A stretch of 64,000 nt of DNA from Hydractinia symbiolongicarpus. Its lineage: Eukaryota; Cnidaria; Hydrozoa; Anthoathecata; Hydractiniidae. Below, one piece after another: positions 37,540-49,954 of this stretch; the stretch's first letter is position 1, and each line of letters starts with the position of its first letter. Location of the stretch: positions 10,817,501 to 10,881,500 of the forward strand of contig NC_079880.1 of the NCBI RefSeq assembly GCF_029227915.1. The letters are read 5' to 3'. The notes under the pieces are model-generated. The model was not told where the DNA came from and made no database searches. It worked only from the letters and a program-made list of their open reading frames with translations. A program made the position numbers and the translations under genes.

Positions 37540-39050
37540 TTCAAATTGTGGGCAAAAACCTTAATCAGCATGCTAAAAGAACTGACTTTTCTTAATTTAG
37601 AATTACTAAACACAACCATTTTCTTACAATTAGTGTAAACTTTTGTGCGTATGGCTTATATTTAATACACCAAAAGAGCTACTTTGTTGATTTCAATTTT
37701 ATACTCTTTGTAAGCTATTTTTTTCTTCTTTTTGACATTTCTGTTTTACCACTCAATTTTTACATTTTATAAGTTATTTGGAACAGAATGGTATGAAATA
37801 GACCAAAATACCTGATCTTAGTTGTTTTTAATTTACAGGCTGTGTCTGTGAAACTTTAAGGGGAACATTTGGTGGAAGACAATGGCATGACATATACTGA
37901 TAGAACTGATTTTTGTTGTGTTAGATGTTATATCTGAACCTTTTTGACATTTTATGTTAATTTTGCGAGGAAGGACCATATATATATACACAGAAGAAGA
38001 ATTCAATTTTACACCTTGCAAGCTTTGTTTTTCTATATTTTGTATAAATTCTTACTGGGGAGGACTCCGTGCAATATATCGAAATGACTGATCCTTCTCG
38101 ATTTAAATTTGATGTGTTCTAAATCGTATATAGTTTTGGAAATTTTGTGTAAGATTTAATGGGTAAGGGCTAGATGCAATATGTCAAAAAAACTTTTTTT
38201 GTTGAATCAGAAGCACTCCCTACAACCATTCTTTTTTTTACAGTTTGTGAAGCTTTTGTGAGGAAAGAGTGTATGAAATATTATCGAAATAACTGATTTT
38301 TGTTGCAAACTGTTTTTCTTTGGCATTTTGGATTAAAATATTGTTTTAGAGGGCATATGCAGTAGATATATGTACTGAAATAGTTAAATTTTGCAAACTT
38401 TGATTTTGTCATTACCTCTCATTTTTTACATTTTGATTAAACTTTTGTAGGAGACCGTCGGTATGCGAAAGACCAAAATAAGAGATTTTGGTATTATTTA
38501 GAATTTGTATTTTGTGTTGCAAAATTGGTGCAAAAATTGACATAAAATGAACTTATATACAGATTGATTGCTGTTGTTTAACATGACTCATTATGACTTA
38601 TATATATATTTTATGAAAATTTGTGACAGAATACTATGTGAGATTTGAAATTTTGTTTACTTTATTGATGGTAAAACAGCATGCAAATTGCTAAAAGGAC
38701 TTTATTAATTTTAGGTTTAAACACCGTTATTTTGTTGGCATTTTGTCTAAAGTTTGGTGAGGAGGGACTGTATGCAATATATCAAATAATGTTTTATTGC
38801 ATTATAATTTGTCCTTGCAAATCCCTTTTTTTACACCTTAGATAAAAAATTCTGTCAGAGGCACAATTTATTGTTTATTTTTCACATTGTGTGTCAACCT
38901 TTGGCAGGGTTTGCAATAAACTAACTGATTTTAACATATACAATGAGAGAGATTTGTGTTTGACATTGATCAGCTTTTTTGTATATATGTGGCGTTTTAA
39001 GTGATTTAAATTTTATGGGTGAGATGTATGTTGAAATGCTTTTGGAAACT
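37540..39050. repeat. Diverged tandem repeat array
   Basis: Variants of gaggaaggactgtatgcaat (37969, 38057, 38259, 38758) and of aactgatttttgttg (37905, 38087, 38300, 38935) recur in the same order. Spacing is irregular, roughly 90-230 bp or multiples. The array is old and heavily mutated. It lies just before a Helitron 3' end at 39285 and may be that element's internal repeat tract. Open frames in it are not protein-like. Confidence 0.6.
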
Positions 39051-39254
39051 TCTTTCCGAATAATTTTCGCATTTGTCAGATGGTCAGAGCAAGTAATTTT
39101 AGTAGATTTAGATTTTAAATGTCACATAAATACTGCAGTTGTTGAAAACCTTTAATTTTTTTGGTCATTTATATAATAATGCAGATGTAAGATGCGCACT
39201 GCTGTATTGTTTGTTTTTTGATGGACATATATCTGCTACATAAATTAAATGGAA

Positions 39255-39285
39255 TACAGTGGATTCTTCCACGGGAAACAGCTAG
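39255..39285 (+). mobile_element. Helitron 3' terminus
   Basis: A hairpin (cagtggattcttccacggg) is followed by aaacag and CTAG (39282-39285), then T. This is a canonical Helitron end. The same end, inverted, lies at 34695-34725. The matching 5' TC end was not found; the body may include the repeat array upstream. Confidence 0.6.
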
Positions 39286-39374
39286 TAGGTTATTATTGCC
39301 CAACAGCAATTAAAAAAAATCATAGCTTTTCGCCCGACATTTTTTTCTTCTTACCTACCAATTGAAACAACACC

Positions 39375-39409
39375 ATGGTATATAATCACCCTCGGTGATT
39401 ATTTACCAT
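39375..39409. repeat. 16-nt-arm hairpin
   Basis: Arms 39375-39390 and 39394-39409 pair with one mismatch around the loop ctc. It lies between two Helitron units and has no assigned role. Confidence 0.7.
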
Positions 39410-39614
39410 AGAGCGGATTTATCCACGATCGTTGGAAGAATGTGTGTAACAGCGGGAAAGAGTTGCATAAAAAAAGGTCAAAACAATTTCCAGAAAGATT
39501 AAGAATTTTGAAGTTTCGTTGTATAATTCTAGGAAGAATGTAATTTGCAATAAAATTAATCGAAAATCGTCGTTTCGTATCAATAGCAATCTTACGAAAC
39601 AAGGTCCTTGTATA

Positions 39615-39987
39615 TCTCTTTAATAATAGCCGTATTCCGTCTGTCTGTGTGTCCGCGAAAGCCGTGTCCCGTAACGGAAACACGAAATTTTTAAAATACG
39701 CACGAATATCAAATGCGATAAATTTTTGTCCACTTTGTTGCAACGGGTTAATTTAAAAGACGAGCGAACGCGACGGGGGCGACCCCGTGGATTTCTCCAC
39801 GGGTTAACGACTAGTCTCTATAATAATAGCCGTCGTCTGTCTGTCTCTGCGCGGACCCCCCGCTGAGTTAGAAAATGATGTTACGGAAACACGAATATCA
39901 AATGCGATTTATTTTTATCCGCTTTGTTGCGACGGGTAAATATAAAGGACGGGCGAACCCGTGGATTTTTCCACGGGCAACGACTAG
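39615..39987 (+). mobile_element. Exact head-to-tail Helitron tandem
   Basis: Copy 1 (39615-39814) starts after A with tctctttaataatagccg and ends with a hairpin (cccgtggatttctccacggg), ttaacga and CTAG. Copy 2 (39815-39987) starts at the next base with tctctataataatagccg. It ends with the same hairpin type, caacga and CTAG, followed by T. The shared gtctgtctg segment and the absence of genes mark both as non-autonomous. The CTAG-TCTC join with no spacer is the arrangement expected from rolling-circle read-through or repeated insertion at the same A/T site. Confidence 0.88.
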
Positions 39988-39989
39988 TA

Positions 39990-42163
39990 TATATATATTA
40001 TGAGATCATATTTTTTTAAACCAGATGTTTTGTGACTTACGCAATAAATTTATTTCACAAAAATATGCCTAATCAACAAATGCTAGAAGATTTAGTGTCA
40101 AAAACTTCACTTTATATGCAAAATTTAATGTTGATTGAAAATTTCTTCTTTTTTTTGCCACACATGCTTAAATTTATTTCTGCGGTAATATATATATAAT
40201 ACGCTACAGATTGCTTGAACTGTGTTTGATCTAAACCCGTCGTTTGTGCTTATCATTTAGCATTTTCTAGTGGTTCTTGGATCTCAGTAAAAAATTTGTA
40301 ATTGACGATGCATTATACTGTGACTTTATTCCACACCCGCATGATACATTGAGATTGATCGAATTAGATTGTATAACGTATATCATTTTTGAGTGTAAAA
40401 AAGCCTGGTGCGTTGCTGCAAGAATGTGGTTAGGCGGTTGCAGGTGACAGAACAGCAGGCTGTCATGGTAGTACTTGTCTTAAGACACTTGGTTGTTGCT
40501 ATGTAGAGGTTTGACCCTCTAAAAATTGTGCATTTTCACAAAAACATCATATTTTACTAGGAGGATAAGACCACCAGAATAATATAATGATATTTTTCTC
40601 CAAAGAATATTGCACCTAGACAAAATAAAAACCTACTACAACGCACACTTGTTAGTAATCAAAGTCATACAAATATATATACGCGTACACTAATTATATG
40701 TTTATAAGGCATTTGTTGAGAGCAAGAATCTTGCCCTCCTGCAATATGATGGTCAAAGGTGCATTATATCAACAAAGGTAATTACACAAACTTTAAAAAA
40801 TAAGATTGGACATAATTAACAAGAAATCATTTAAAATGGCAGTTGTATAGATGCAAATTCATTTATATTGTGCCGGTGAAAGCCCACCCATTTATCTGCA
40901 ATAAATAATGTAAAGTTAACAGACGTGAAAGTTTCTGCCAACAACTCTATCCAGGTAATTCAGTGTATTATACATATTTTCCTTGTACTTCCAACAGACA
41001 CACAAAGATTTGGCTTCGTTGAAACAGCTCTCTAAAGTACAAACACAGAAACAAATTCGACACAAATGAGCAGTACCATATTTTTTCGTGAATACTTTGT
41101 CAATTGGTTTGCGGAGAAAACTCGCTTAGGGTACTCGCCTAGTACAAAAAAATTAAAAAAACACATACAGATCATTAACGTTAGAAATTTACGATTCATT
41201 GCATAATGTATTAACTGCAGTGTGTTTTTTTGATTTGTTTACTTTGTGTTGACTTTAGCTATACATAGTCTGATGCACGATTTGTAAAAAAATTATAACC
41301 GTTTTTAACTTTGTTTTTAGTCTGAAACAGATATGAAATATATCGTAGCATGTTACAAAAATTGTTCATTGCTGATCAATTGTTAGGGATAATACATACA
41401 AATACATAATTTCTTCAAATGTGACAGATTCTTGGTAAAGACTTGCTCTTCCATGTTTCCTGTTCGTTTTCTTATGAAACAACAGAGGTTGTTGATTATT
41501 TTTTATTTGTTATTGTCTCTTATTAAGCGTACTTAATTGGGTTATAACTTCCTGGGTTATTCCACTTATTTTTGGTATAATACACCAGAAGTGATTGAAA
41601 ACTAGCTTCTTTGTTAACGTACCACAAATGAATAGAGTAAGGAAAAAATTATCTGGATAAGAAAAGAGAACCCTCAATATCATCCTTAGATTTTCTGATA
41701 AAGTCTTTCTTTAAATTCATCAATTATCAGCTGCACAGGAAAGAATTCTAAGCCTCTTAAAAGGTAAACAAATATCATAATCAAGTATTTTAGTAATATG
41801 TTGCAGGATTAAACTTCAAAGGAATTCTTTTTAAAAAAACTCTCTTATTTGGATTTTGTAATTTTTTTTTCCAAAATGGTAAAAGAACATGTGGGGAGTT
41901 TACAGATTAACTTCATAAATTTAATCTCGCTACCCTTTGAAACAGACAACATATTGCTATTAACAAGGACATAATATTTACTTTGTCTTGCCTACCACAA
42001 ACATGCATGTTACATTAGTTAGCGTCAAGAACAGCGATTATTGATTAGCTTTGTTTTTCTTTCGGTTTCTTTGGCAACTAAACATCTCATATTGCAACCA
42101 ATAAATAAAAAAGCGAAAATAAACTTAGCAAACTTTTAAACATCGCCTAAAAAAGTATTTAAA
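39990..42163. other. Upstream region of the Fz/SUEL/Tg1 gene
   Basis: AT-rich. No gene, transposon end or clear TATA box could be assigned. The promoter of the gene starting at 42164 should lie in its right part. Confidence 0.4.
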
Positions 42164-45100
42164 ATGAAGTTGAAGTGTACCGTTCTATATATCCTATTTG
42201 TTTTCATACCGAATATAACAGGAGTTCCCTTTACGCAAGGTGAACTTAAATGTGAACGCATAAATGTTCCAGAATGTTTATTTCTCGCCGACAGAGGTTA
42301 CAGCTTCAACAAGACAGAAGACAAAACACAATCAGAAAACATTAAAAAGTTCAAAATATGGTTGAATGCTGTTGACTTTGAGTGCAGTGAAGCATTGACG
42401 TCATTCTTATGCACCGAAATTTTCCCAACGTGTGACAGAAAACAAGATGAAGTTATACGTCCCTGCAGTTCTTTTTGCAGAAAAGTCGAAAGTGGTTGTA
42501 AACCCCTGTATGATCATGAACCCCTTAGTGATTTTAAACCTAGTTGGCCACTTAACTGCAGTCAATATCCAAATGGAGATGATACAGATTGCTTAAAGTA
42601 TAGCGATGTAAACAAGCAGTATCACAAACAAAAAGAAGTGCAAGGTGGGAGTTTATATTTATATTTTTCCTTTTTTATTTATATCTGCCAAGGCAAGTAC
42701 TTGTAGAACAGGTAATCAGTTCTGTTTCTTAGTTTATCGGTTGCATATTTGTTGTGTTAATTTGTTTGTTTGTGAATTATATTAGTGAGAATATATCCTA
42801 TTTAAATTGTAATGCCAGGGCAAAAAAAGAGTATTCACAGAAACAACAATCATGTCTTTTTAATTATTCTCTTGGATCTGACTTCCTACGATGTGTACCG
42901 GTTATTACATGGTATAGAATACACTATGGTTTATATCTGTTTTGATTTTTTTTCTGTCACCACTTTCTGAGGGTAGACACAAGAAAGTTTAAAAGAAGGA
43001 AAAAATATACTATGCTAACACAGCTTTTACTTGTCATGTACTTTTAAATTGCACGTGATGATGTAACGTTCTACTTTTGAAAATCTTTATATATTTAATA
43101 CCTGTATATTTAATACCTTATGACTGCAGTTTTACGATAGGAGAATTCTTGATATCACGAATTTCCGAGAAATTTTTGATGCTTTATTTTTCGAAGCTAT
43201 ATAGTATGTATTTTAGGCCACATACATAGTACAATAATGGCTCTTCGTCCCATTAAAAAAAAATTAAAAAAATAGTTATATGTAAAAATGCATGTTATTA
43301 CAAGTTAATGAAAAAAGAAAAGAGAAAAAAAAATATTTGGAGAAGACTAAAGGAAAGATGGGAAGCGCATAAAATCTTGAGAAACAAGTTCTGGGTCTTT
43401 AAAGAAAGGGATGAGGCAGACAAAGGGCATGGTGCGCATGTAAGAAAATCACTGTTGCAAATAAAGAAAAAAAAATATTAGAGTAAATTATCAGACGAAC
43501 GTGCGACGGATTTATCTAGTAAAAGTAAATATATTGGGCAAAAATGTTTTTCTGCACAACTGATTCTGAACTGTAGTCCGAAGACGTAATTTCTGTATAA
43601 ATATATTTTTTTATCTAAATGCTTGACAATTGGCGATTTATAAAACTCAAGCTACCACAGAACAACAACCTTGGTTGTTCACATAGGTCGTATGTTACTG
43701 TAGTCTATAAGTCATTAAGAGAACGAGTAATTTTTGTATTAATAATGTGTACTGATACCAACATCTTCACTTGTTGGAATGTTTAAACTTTTGAAATTTT
43801 TTAACCTGGAAAAATTAGTCTATAAAATGTTGTTAAATATAATGTCATTTTAACGTTATTTTTTGCCCTAAGGTAAGGTATCAACAATATAAGGAACTGA
43901 TAACAGCTATTTCGTTTCTGTTATTCATGCTTTTAACGTTCTTCTAGGTGTTATTGAAGGACCCGAGCATACAAATTTAGTAATTCAATGTGCTAAAGGC
44001 TACATTTTACACATCACGAAGGTCAGTCACAGTGATTCAAAGTGTTGTGGATTAATTTCGAAATATATCTTGGCCAATATATGTTATAACAAAACTATTT
44101 GCAAAGTTCAGAACACACAAAGCACATTTGGAGCTCATTGTAGAGGAACAGTTGGCACAGTAAAGGTGGAGTACAAATGCATAAAAAAGTTGACTGAGAA
44201 TCCACTGTGTAAGTAGTCAATATCTTTTCAACATCTTTCTACCACAGGAGTAATTGACAATTTACATACCATTATCTAGTTGAAATTTCAACGTGATGTC
44301 CAGAATGCACTTCACAATTAATTCGCACATTATTTATTACTGTACTCTAAGCATGAATAAATGAATGAATGACTGAATAAAAAAGCCTCTATTTTTATTC
44401 GCAGGTCTTCGAAAATGTTTTAATGAATTGGAAAAGTTAAAAGTTTTTACACCACTTGGAAGTTTTGCCCCAGAATGCAGCGCAGACGGTTGGTATCTAC
44501 CACTTCAATGTCATCGTAAGTTGTTTTTTGTAGTCTGTACTAAGGAATTTACTAAGTATATTCACAAATACAATTAATGACAGTTATTTAGATGATCTAA
44601 AGGTAACATACCTGATTTAGAGGGGGAATGTTTCTGCGTCTTCACTAAAACTGGAGAAGAAGTCCTCGGTACTAGAGTTAAATCCGGAAAACCAAGAACA
44701 TGTGCAATGACAAGTAAGTACAACACCGTCGATGAATAATTTTTATAATGCATTTTTCATCTCACGTTGCAATTTCATTGCATCGTTTTTTTGAGTAATG
44801 AAAAGGTTGTTTTAACTATTTTTTTTAAAAATAGATTTGGAGACGTTGTTCTATTCAATAACCACTTTTTTGGAAGTGATCAATTACAATTGTAATTTTT
44901 AAAATAACATTTCATCATTATTATAACTTGAGCTTTCCTTCTTGATTGCTCAAACTGACATGTGTAACATTAGCCTAATGGATGCCATATTGCAAAATGG
45001 TGCTATTATTGAGTACTCTCTAAGCATTGGGTTCGTTCTAAACATTACGTCCGCTCCGAGCATTAAGGTTGCTCTGAACATTGAATCAAATCTCAGCATT

Positions 45101-45953
45101 GCATCCGCTTTGAGCATCGAATTAACTTTGGCATACTTTAAATCTAATAGCCTATGCAATTATTTGTGGCAGTAAATGTCGACGTGAGCTGTCTGTTCTG
45201 TTCTGATATGTTTTGTTTTGCCATTGTGGGCTAAAGTGGTTCCCAAATGCCGTTATAAAATGTAGTGATAGAAATATAACATTTGTAATCCGGAAATCTC
45301 TATATCTGTTGCGATTCTCGTGCAGCATATAAAATTTTGGAATTTTATATAAAAGATGTTTATGTCTGTGCGATATTAGATCCATTTCAAGCAAGGTTAA
45401 TTAGACATGCAAGTGGAAGGCAAAATAATTTATATTCTTATATCTCTCAAGAATAACTTACAATTTTAATTAGCTTATTTAATTGTCTCACAAACAGACC
45501 GAAGTATTAAACTACAGACGCATAGAATAATTTTTATTACTATGATACATAACATTATGATACATAACGTTCAATTTGTTAATAAATTTATTGGATTTTT
45601 GTTTCTCATCTAAATTGCTTACCATTCTACATGATTTTATTATCAGTTTAAATTTGACATTATTATACTTTTTGAAGTATGTAATAGCTGCATAATTCAC
45701 GAATTTTGTAATTTCTCTTTCTTAACTTTTTGCCATATTAGATTGTTTAAGAATGCGCCATCAGATTTGGACCTACGGTCAAAAACGGTCTATACCAAAG
45801 AACGTATATCAAATAACGTCGTGTGACAAGAATGGAAAATTTGAGCAACTGCAATGTTGGAGAGGTGGGTGTTGGTGTGTTGATCCGGAAACAGGAAAAG
45901 CTTTGACATCAACGTCCAAATCAAGGACCAGCTGTCAAACAAAGAAGAACTAA
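42164..45953 (+). CDS. Secreted Frizzled-CRD / SUEL-lectin / Tg-1 x2 protein
   Basis: Five exons: 42164-42644, 43948-44208, 44405-44515, 44621-44713 and 45742-45953. All have GT/AG borders and matching phase, giving 385 codons plus TAA. A signal peptide covers about residues 1-20. Residues 30-143 hold ten cysteines (30, 38, 74, 83, 90, 101, 105, 112, 132, 143) in the Frizzled cysteine-rich pattern, with VPEC, FLC and WPLNC landmarks. Exon 2 (about 161-247) resembles a SUEL/galactose-binding lectin: an EG start, an FGAHCRGT motif and a VEYKC end. Exons 3-4 form one thyroglobulin type-1 repeat (QC...CFCV) and exon 5 a second (QC...CWCVD). There is no transmembrane segment, so it is probably extracellular. 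A CRD can bind Wnt or lipid, Tg-1 repeats often inhibit cysteine proteases, and SUEL domains bind rhamnose or galactose. The real ligand is unknown. Confidence 0.87.
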
Positions 45954-46038
45954 ATTCGCAAAAGGAGTAGGGTTATTTTCGTTTTTAATTGTTCTTTTCT
46001 GCAAGACTTTCTCGGCCATCCGAGCACCTGGCTACTTC

Positions 46039-46044
46039 AATAAA
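46039..46044 (+). promoter_or_regulatory. Polyadenylation signal, Fz/SUEL/Tg1 gene
   Basis: AATAAA lies 86 bp after the stop codon of the gene that ends at 45953. Confidence 0.65.
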
Positions 46045-46059
46045 TTTTTGTTTAAAAAA

Positions 46060-46953
46060 TTGACGTGTTTATATGAGAACAATGCAGCACGTCTTGACAA
46101 TCTCTCGGTTAAATTTACAAAGATTCAAGCGGGATAATTTTTTATGTAAACACACTCTATACCAAGCCAGACGAAGCAGGCGATGCAGGCGATATGGTTT
46201 TTATGATTAAAAAATCATTTTAGTTTGTTTTAGGATTTTTGTTCTGCAATTGTTTCAAACCAGCTCATGTAAACGAGATAATTTTATGGCATACAAACAG
46301 AGGCTATAAACCTGCTGAGCAGGTGTTCCAGGTTGATTTGTCAAACAAGCATGCGTCCATATAAACTCTATATAAACATTTTAATACTTCAACAGATATT
46401 CATTATTTTGTTTATAGTAATATTGATAGTGATTGATAATTTTATATTCAGTTTGTTTGTACCGTTTTACCAGAAGACTTGATCTAGAATAATGAAAGTT
46501 TATTCTTGTTGAAATGTTATCCGGAAAACATTTCAAACAAAAATGCTTCAATTGTTCAACCTCATAAAATAAGTCTCTTCTCTTTAACTCTTCTGCTCTC
46601 TAACTTTTTTAAAGACGTTTTTTGCTAACGCCACTCTACTGACCAAATAAACACACGAGTTGTTTATTCTTTGCAATTGACAGACAAAATAACTTTTTAA
46701 GATGTTCGTGAGTGTTGAAGAATAAGTTTAAAAATGAAAATTGATGGTAAAAGAATCAATCTTTTTAATCATCAAATGAAATTGTCAATTTAAATTAATC
46801 TTGTATCGCTCTCTCAACTCATGCAACTTTATCATACAGAACGTGCTTTCTTTATTTAATCTATCGGTTTTTTAGTAATGGGAGTAATAATTCTTGTTCA
46901 ACCTTCTGTGTCAAAAAGTTCTATTACTGCCTTCTTTTATAAATTTTGTGTTA
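46060..46953. other. Gene-free spacer
   Basis: AT-rich sequence after the Fz/SUEL/Tg1 gene. No feature is supported. Confidence 0.4.
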
Positions 46954-47473
46954 CAGTAGACGTCCGTTAATTCGAATGCCGCTTAATTCGAACTTTCCGT
47001 TATTTCGAACAAATTACCAAGTCCCTTGAGTTTGGTTTAATAAAGTCTTATATTTTGAGCTGCTTAATTCAAACTCCGCTAATTTGAACATTTTGCTAAT
47101 TCGAACAATTTTTTAATCCCAAGGCTGCATTATGCTCGTTAATTCGAAATTTTGTGTATCGATAAATGAAATCTTAAGGGAAAATAAAAAAAGACGTTTT
47201 CATTTTTATTCATTTTTTTTGCATCAATGGTGGCAAAATTTCTTTTAATTTATCAATTAAATAAAGTTTACAAGGAATTTGCCTATCACCAAGCAAGCAA
47301 CGTTAAAAGATTTTTATAAAAAGTGGTAGTAAAGTTGTAATAAAGTTATATTAGCATAACACCTTTAAACGTTTATTAAAATTCTTGTTTTTTCTGAACT
47401 TCCGATAATCCGAACATTCGTTAATTCGAACAAATTTAGTCCCTTGCGGGTTCGAATTAACGGACGTCTACTG
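46954..47473 (+). mobile_element. 520-bp pogo-like element with transposase tail
   Basis: The ends are matching inverted repeats of at least 23 bp starting cagtagacgtccgttaattc, flanked by TA (46952-46953 and 47474-47475). Extra copies of the ttcgaac word lie near both ends. On the plus strand about 47280-47330 the frame reads KQATLKDFYKKW before a stop. That resembles the end of a pogo-type transposase and its PIP-box-like Q-x-x-L-x-x-F-Y. The rest of the transposase is gone. Confidence 0.75.
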
Positions 47474-47475
47474 TA

Positions 47476-48587
47476 ATTGTAATATATTAAATGCTATGTT
47501 TTTTTCCTTATGTATAATATTCTTCTTTTACAAGACATTTTCTTATTATAAAGACTATATTTTGATTAGAACATTTTGTGTAATTTTTCCGACATTTAAG
47601 ATTTATTTTATTAATTCTATGTTATAAAATTAGAGAATTAAAATTATAATAATAGTAAAAAATAAAAAGAGTGTTATATAATGTAGATGACCTTTAAATT
47701 CAAATTAGACGCCCTTGACTTCAACCAACTTTACGACAACCTTTTGTCTACGAAGACGCCAACCTTGGCAAACATCACATGTTATACCATTGTTGTGTTC
47801 CAGGTCAGTTGTGTAATTTTCAATATTTCTAAAAACGGTTTTCTTTTTTTTTTCGGAACTGTCAAACAACATCATTTATCCAGTACTCTACAACGGGTTA
47901 GCAGGAATAATTTTACTAGCTACCACAAGGGTCGAGTAACGAGCATCAAAAATACGCTACCTACATTTTCTGAAATGTCTGTATTATGAAACAATCCGCT
48001 CCACGCTCAGAAATATCCATCGTTAAAACCAGGCTAAAGTTTGCAAAAAAGTAATACCACTTACTTTCTTTTAACATATAATATTTCCCCAATCTATAAT
48101 TACACTAGTCTCCGTATCAATCATTTTAACTATAAACTATATATATAGCTAAGTAAGATTTGCTGGTCCATGACAACAAGTCAATTAAAGCTCTGCTTGG
48201 CCAAGAGAGAGCTTAGTGAGATATTTATTAAAATTTTTGAGCTTATTTAGTACTGCTAAAATATTTACATTGTATGTGGTAAAATCCTTTTCTACCTATG
48301 ACTCAGAATAAAAATTTTATTGAAATTGTTTCCATTTTTCTGTCAGCTTAAATTTTGTTTTACGACGATTTTCATTAACGAGTGCAGTTATTACAAAATA
48401 TCGAAGTTTTGCGAACATTAAATAAATAAATATATATTTTAACTATAAAGGAAATTTAATCTCTAAACGCACCACCAAATAAATTTAAAACCAATTTAGT
48501 CTTTCCACAACCCGTTGGTCACACAAATGACGGCGTACAAGGCTCCTTTACAAACATTTTAATACAAAAGGCTTAAGAAAGTTCGAT
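47476..48587. other. Spacer with one unassigned exon-like frame
   Basis: A frame starting at ATG 47687 runs about 38 codons to a GT (ccag|gtcagt) near 47801 and is less AT-rich than its surroundings. I do not recognise the peptide and found no partner exon. Nothing else is supported. Confidence 0.3.
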
Positions 48588-49315
48588 CTAAATATTACTC
48601 TGCGCTTCTATACACAAAGATATATATGCATTGATCTTCCCCTTACACTCAAGTGCCTTTCCTATGCAAAGTAAAACATTCCAAAGCTTAACATCTTCAG
48701 GAGTGTCAAAATCAATCCATAACACAAACCTGCTCGTATCCATTCCTCCCAACAACAATACTTTTATATTCCTGCAAACGAGGATTAAAAAATGTTTTTC
48801 CACCTCTGCTCACTGATGATTGGAGCTAAGACCCGAACTAAAAAATTGAGTTGTGTGACCATCACATCTCTTCCACACTGATCTTCATCCTGAAACAAAA
48901 TACCTTTCAATAATCTAGAGGGTATATTAACACTAAAATTTGAAACACTGTCAAATTCATGAACAACCACCGTCCTATGCCTTAATACCCTATTATACAA
49001 TATAGCAGTATCATCATAATGCATCATAGCCCCCGTCAAACCATCATTATTAACAATTTCATGTTCCAAATAGTATCCCATCCGTACTTGTATTACAGTT
49101 CTTAAAATAAGTAAACGTCCACTCGTTTCTCAATCTCTCCGTTCATCCATATTGATTGGAGGACCTTGTATTTTCAAGAAACTTAAAATATAGTCAAAAT
49201 AAAGAACTTCCCTCCAACACCTTGGAAAGCTCGCTTTAAATTTAATATTATAGTAAATCTCGTTCTCAAGGAGTTTTGCTTTATGATTAGTTAGATGATG
49301 GCGTTGTGATGACAA
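48588..49315 (-). pseudogene. Probable Polinton major capsid (hexon-like) remnant
   Basis: Three minus-strand frames (49315-49130, 49081-48785, 48803-48588) read like pieces of one protein broken by frameshifts and stops. The middle piece has the DGLTGAMMHYD and NIPSR words. The last has RFVLWIDF followed by INAYISLCIEAQSNI. These resemble the middle and C-terminal parts of the double-jelly-roll capsid protein of Polinton/adintovirus-type elements. That assignment rests on memory of the family pattern only. The first piece (49315-49130) is the least certain. It is non-functional as it stands. It may belong to the same old element as the polymerase and integrase at 59-64 kb, or to another. Confidence 0.5.
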
Positions 49316-49954
49316 TGTTGTATTGCTTAAAGCATGGTTTAAATCCTATTGGTAAAGTTTATGTACTTGTATTTGCTTTCTGTTTAGATTAAATAAAAAG
49401 AAAATGTGCTTCTTTCAAGACATACTATATAGTATAGAAATTAATATCTGCCCAATTAAAAATATTATTTTTGTTGTCGTTTGGAAACATATTCTAACAT
49501 CATGAAAAGTCACTTGTACCTTGATTAATCACAAGTGTAGTGTGCAGCTTTGGCGTCATATTGTTTTCCACTTGACATTTTCAATCAAAATAATTAGGTC
49601 GCATGAGTGCAGATAATTGTTATGCCACCTTCATCTCATATGTTGAGTATCCTTCATTCTTTTTCTTTTTGGTGGCTAACCTGTGGTCATCTGTTGCAGG
49701 GGCGGGTCTAGGAAATTTTCTTAAGAAAAATTTAATATACAGCTGGGGGTCTTGGGGGGGGGGGGCACTGTAAGCCCCCCAAGCGGGGTGTGGAAGGAGC
49801 CCCGGAAGTTTTCGCTAAAACTGGCTTTGCGAACCCTGAAACAGGCTTAAACGGGGACAAAAAACAACCTCGTAAGCAGACATTATAGGCCTTGATAACA
49901 GAAACAAAACCTTCTCATAAACGCCCCAGAACCACATAAACACTTCAAATAGAA
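49316..49954. other. Spacer with a G-rich repeat fragment
   Basis: Around 49700-49810 a GC-rich segment begins ggcgggtctaggaaatttt. It holds a 13-G run and the word ctgtaagccccccaagcgggg. It looks like the tail of a dispersed repeat, but I cannot name its family. No gene. Confidence 0.4.

Noticed and set aside
39399-39743. 114-codon minus-strand ORF
   Set aside because: It overlaps the start of the Helitron tandem and has no recognisable domain.
47687-47801. Exon-like frame ending at a good GT donor
   Set aside because: I recognise no domain and could find no acceptor exon, so it is not called a gene.
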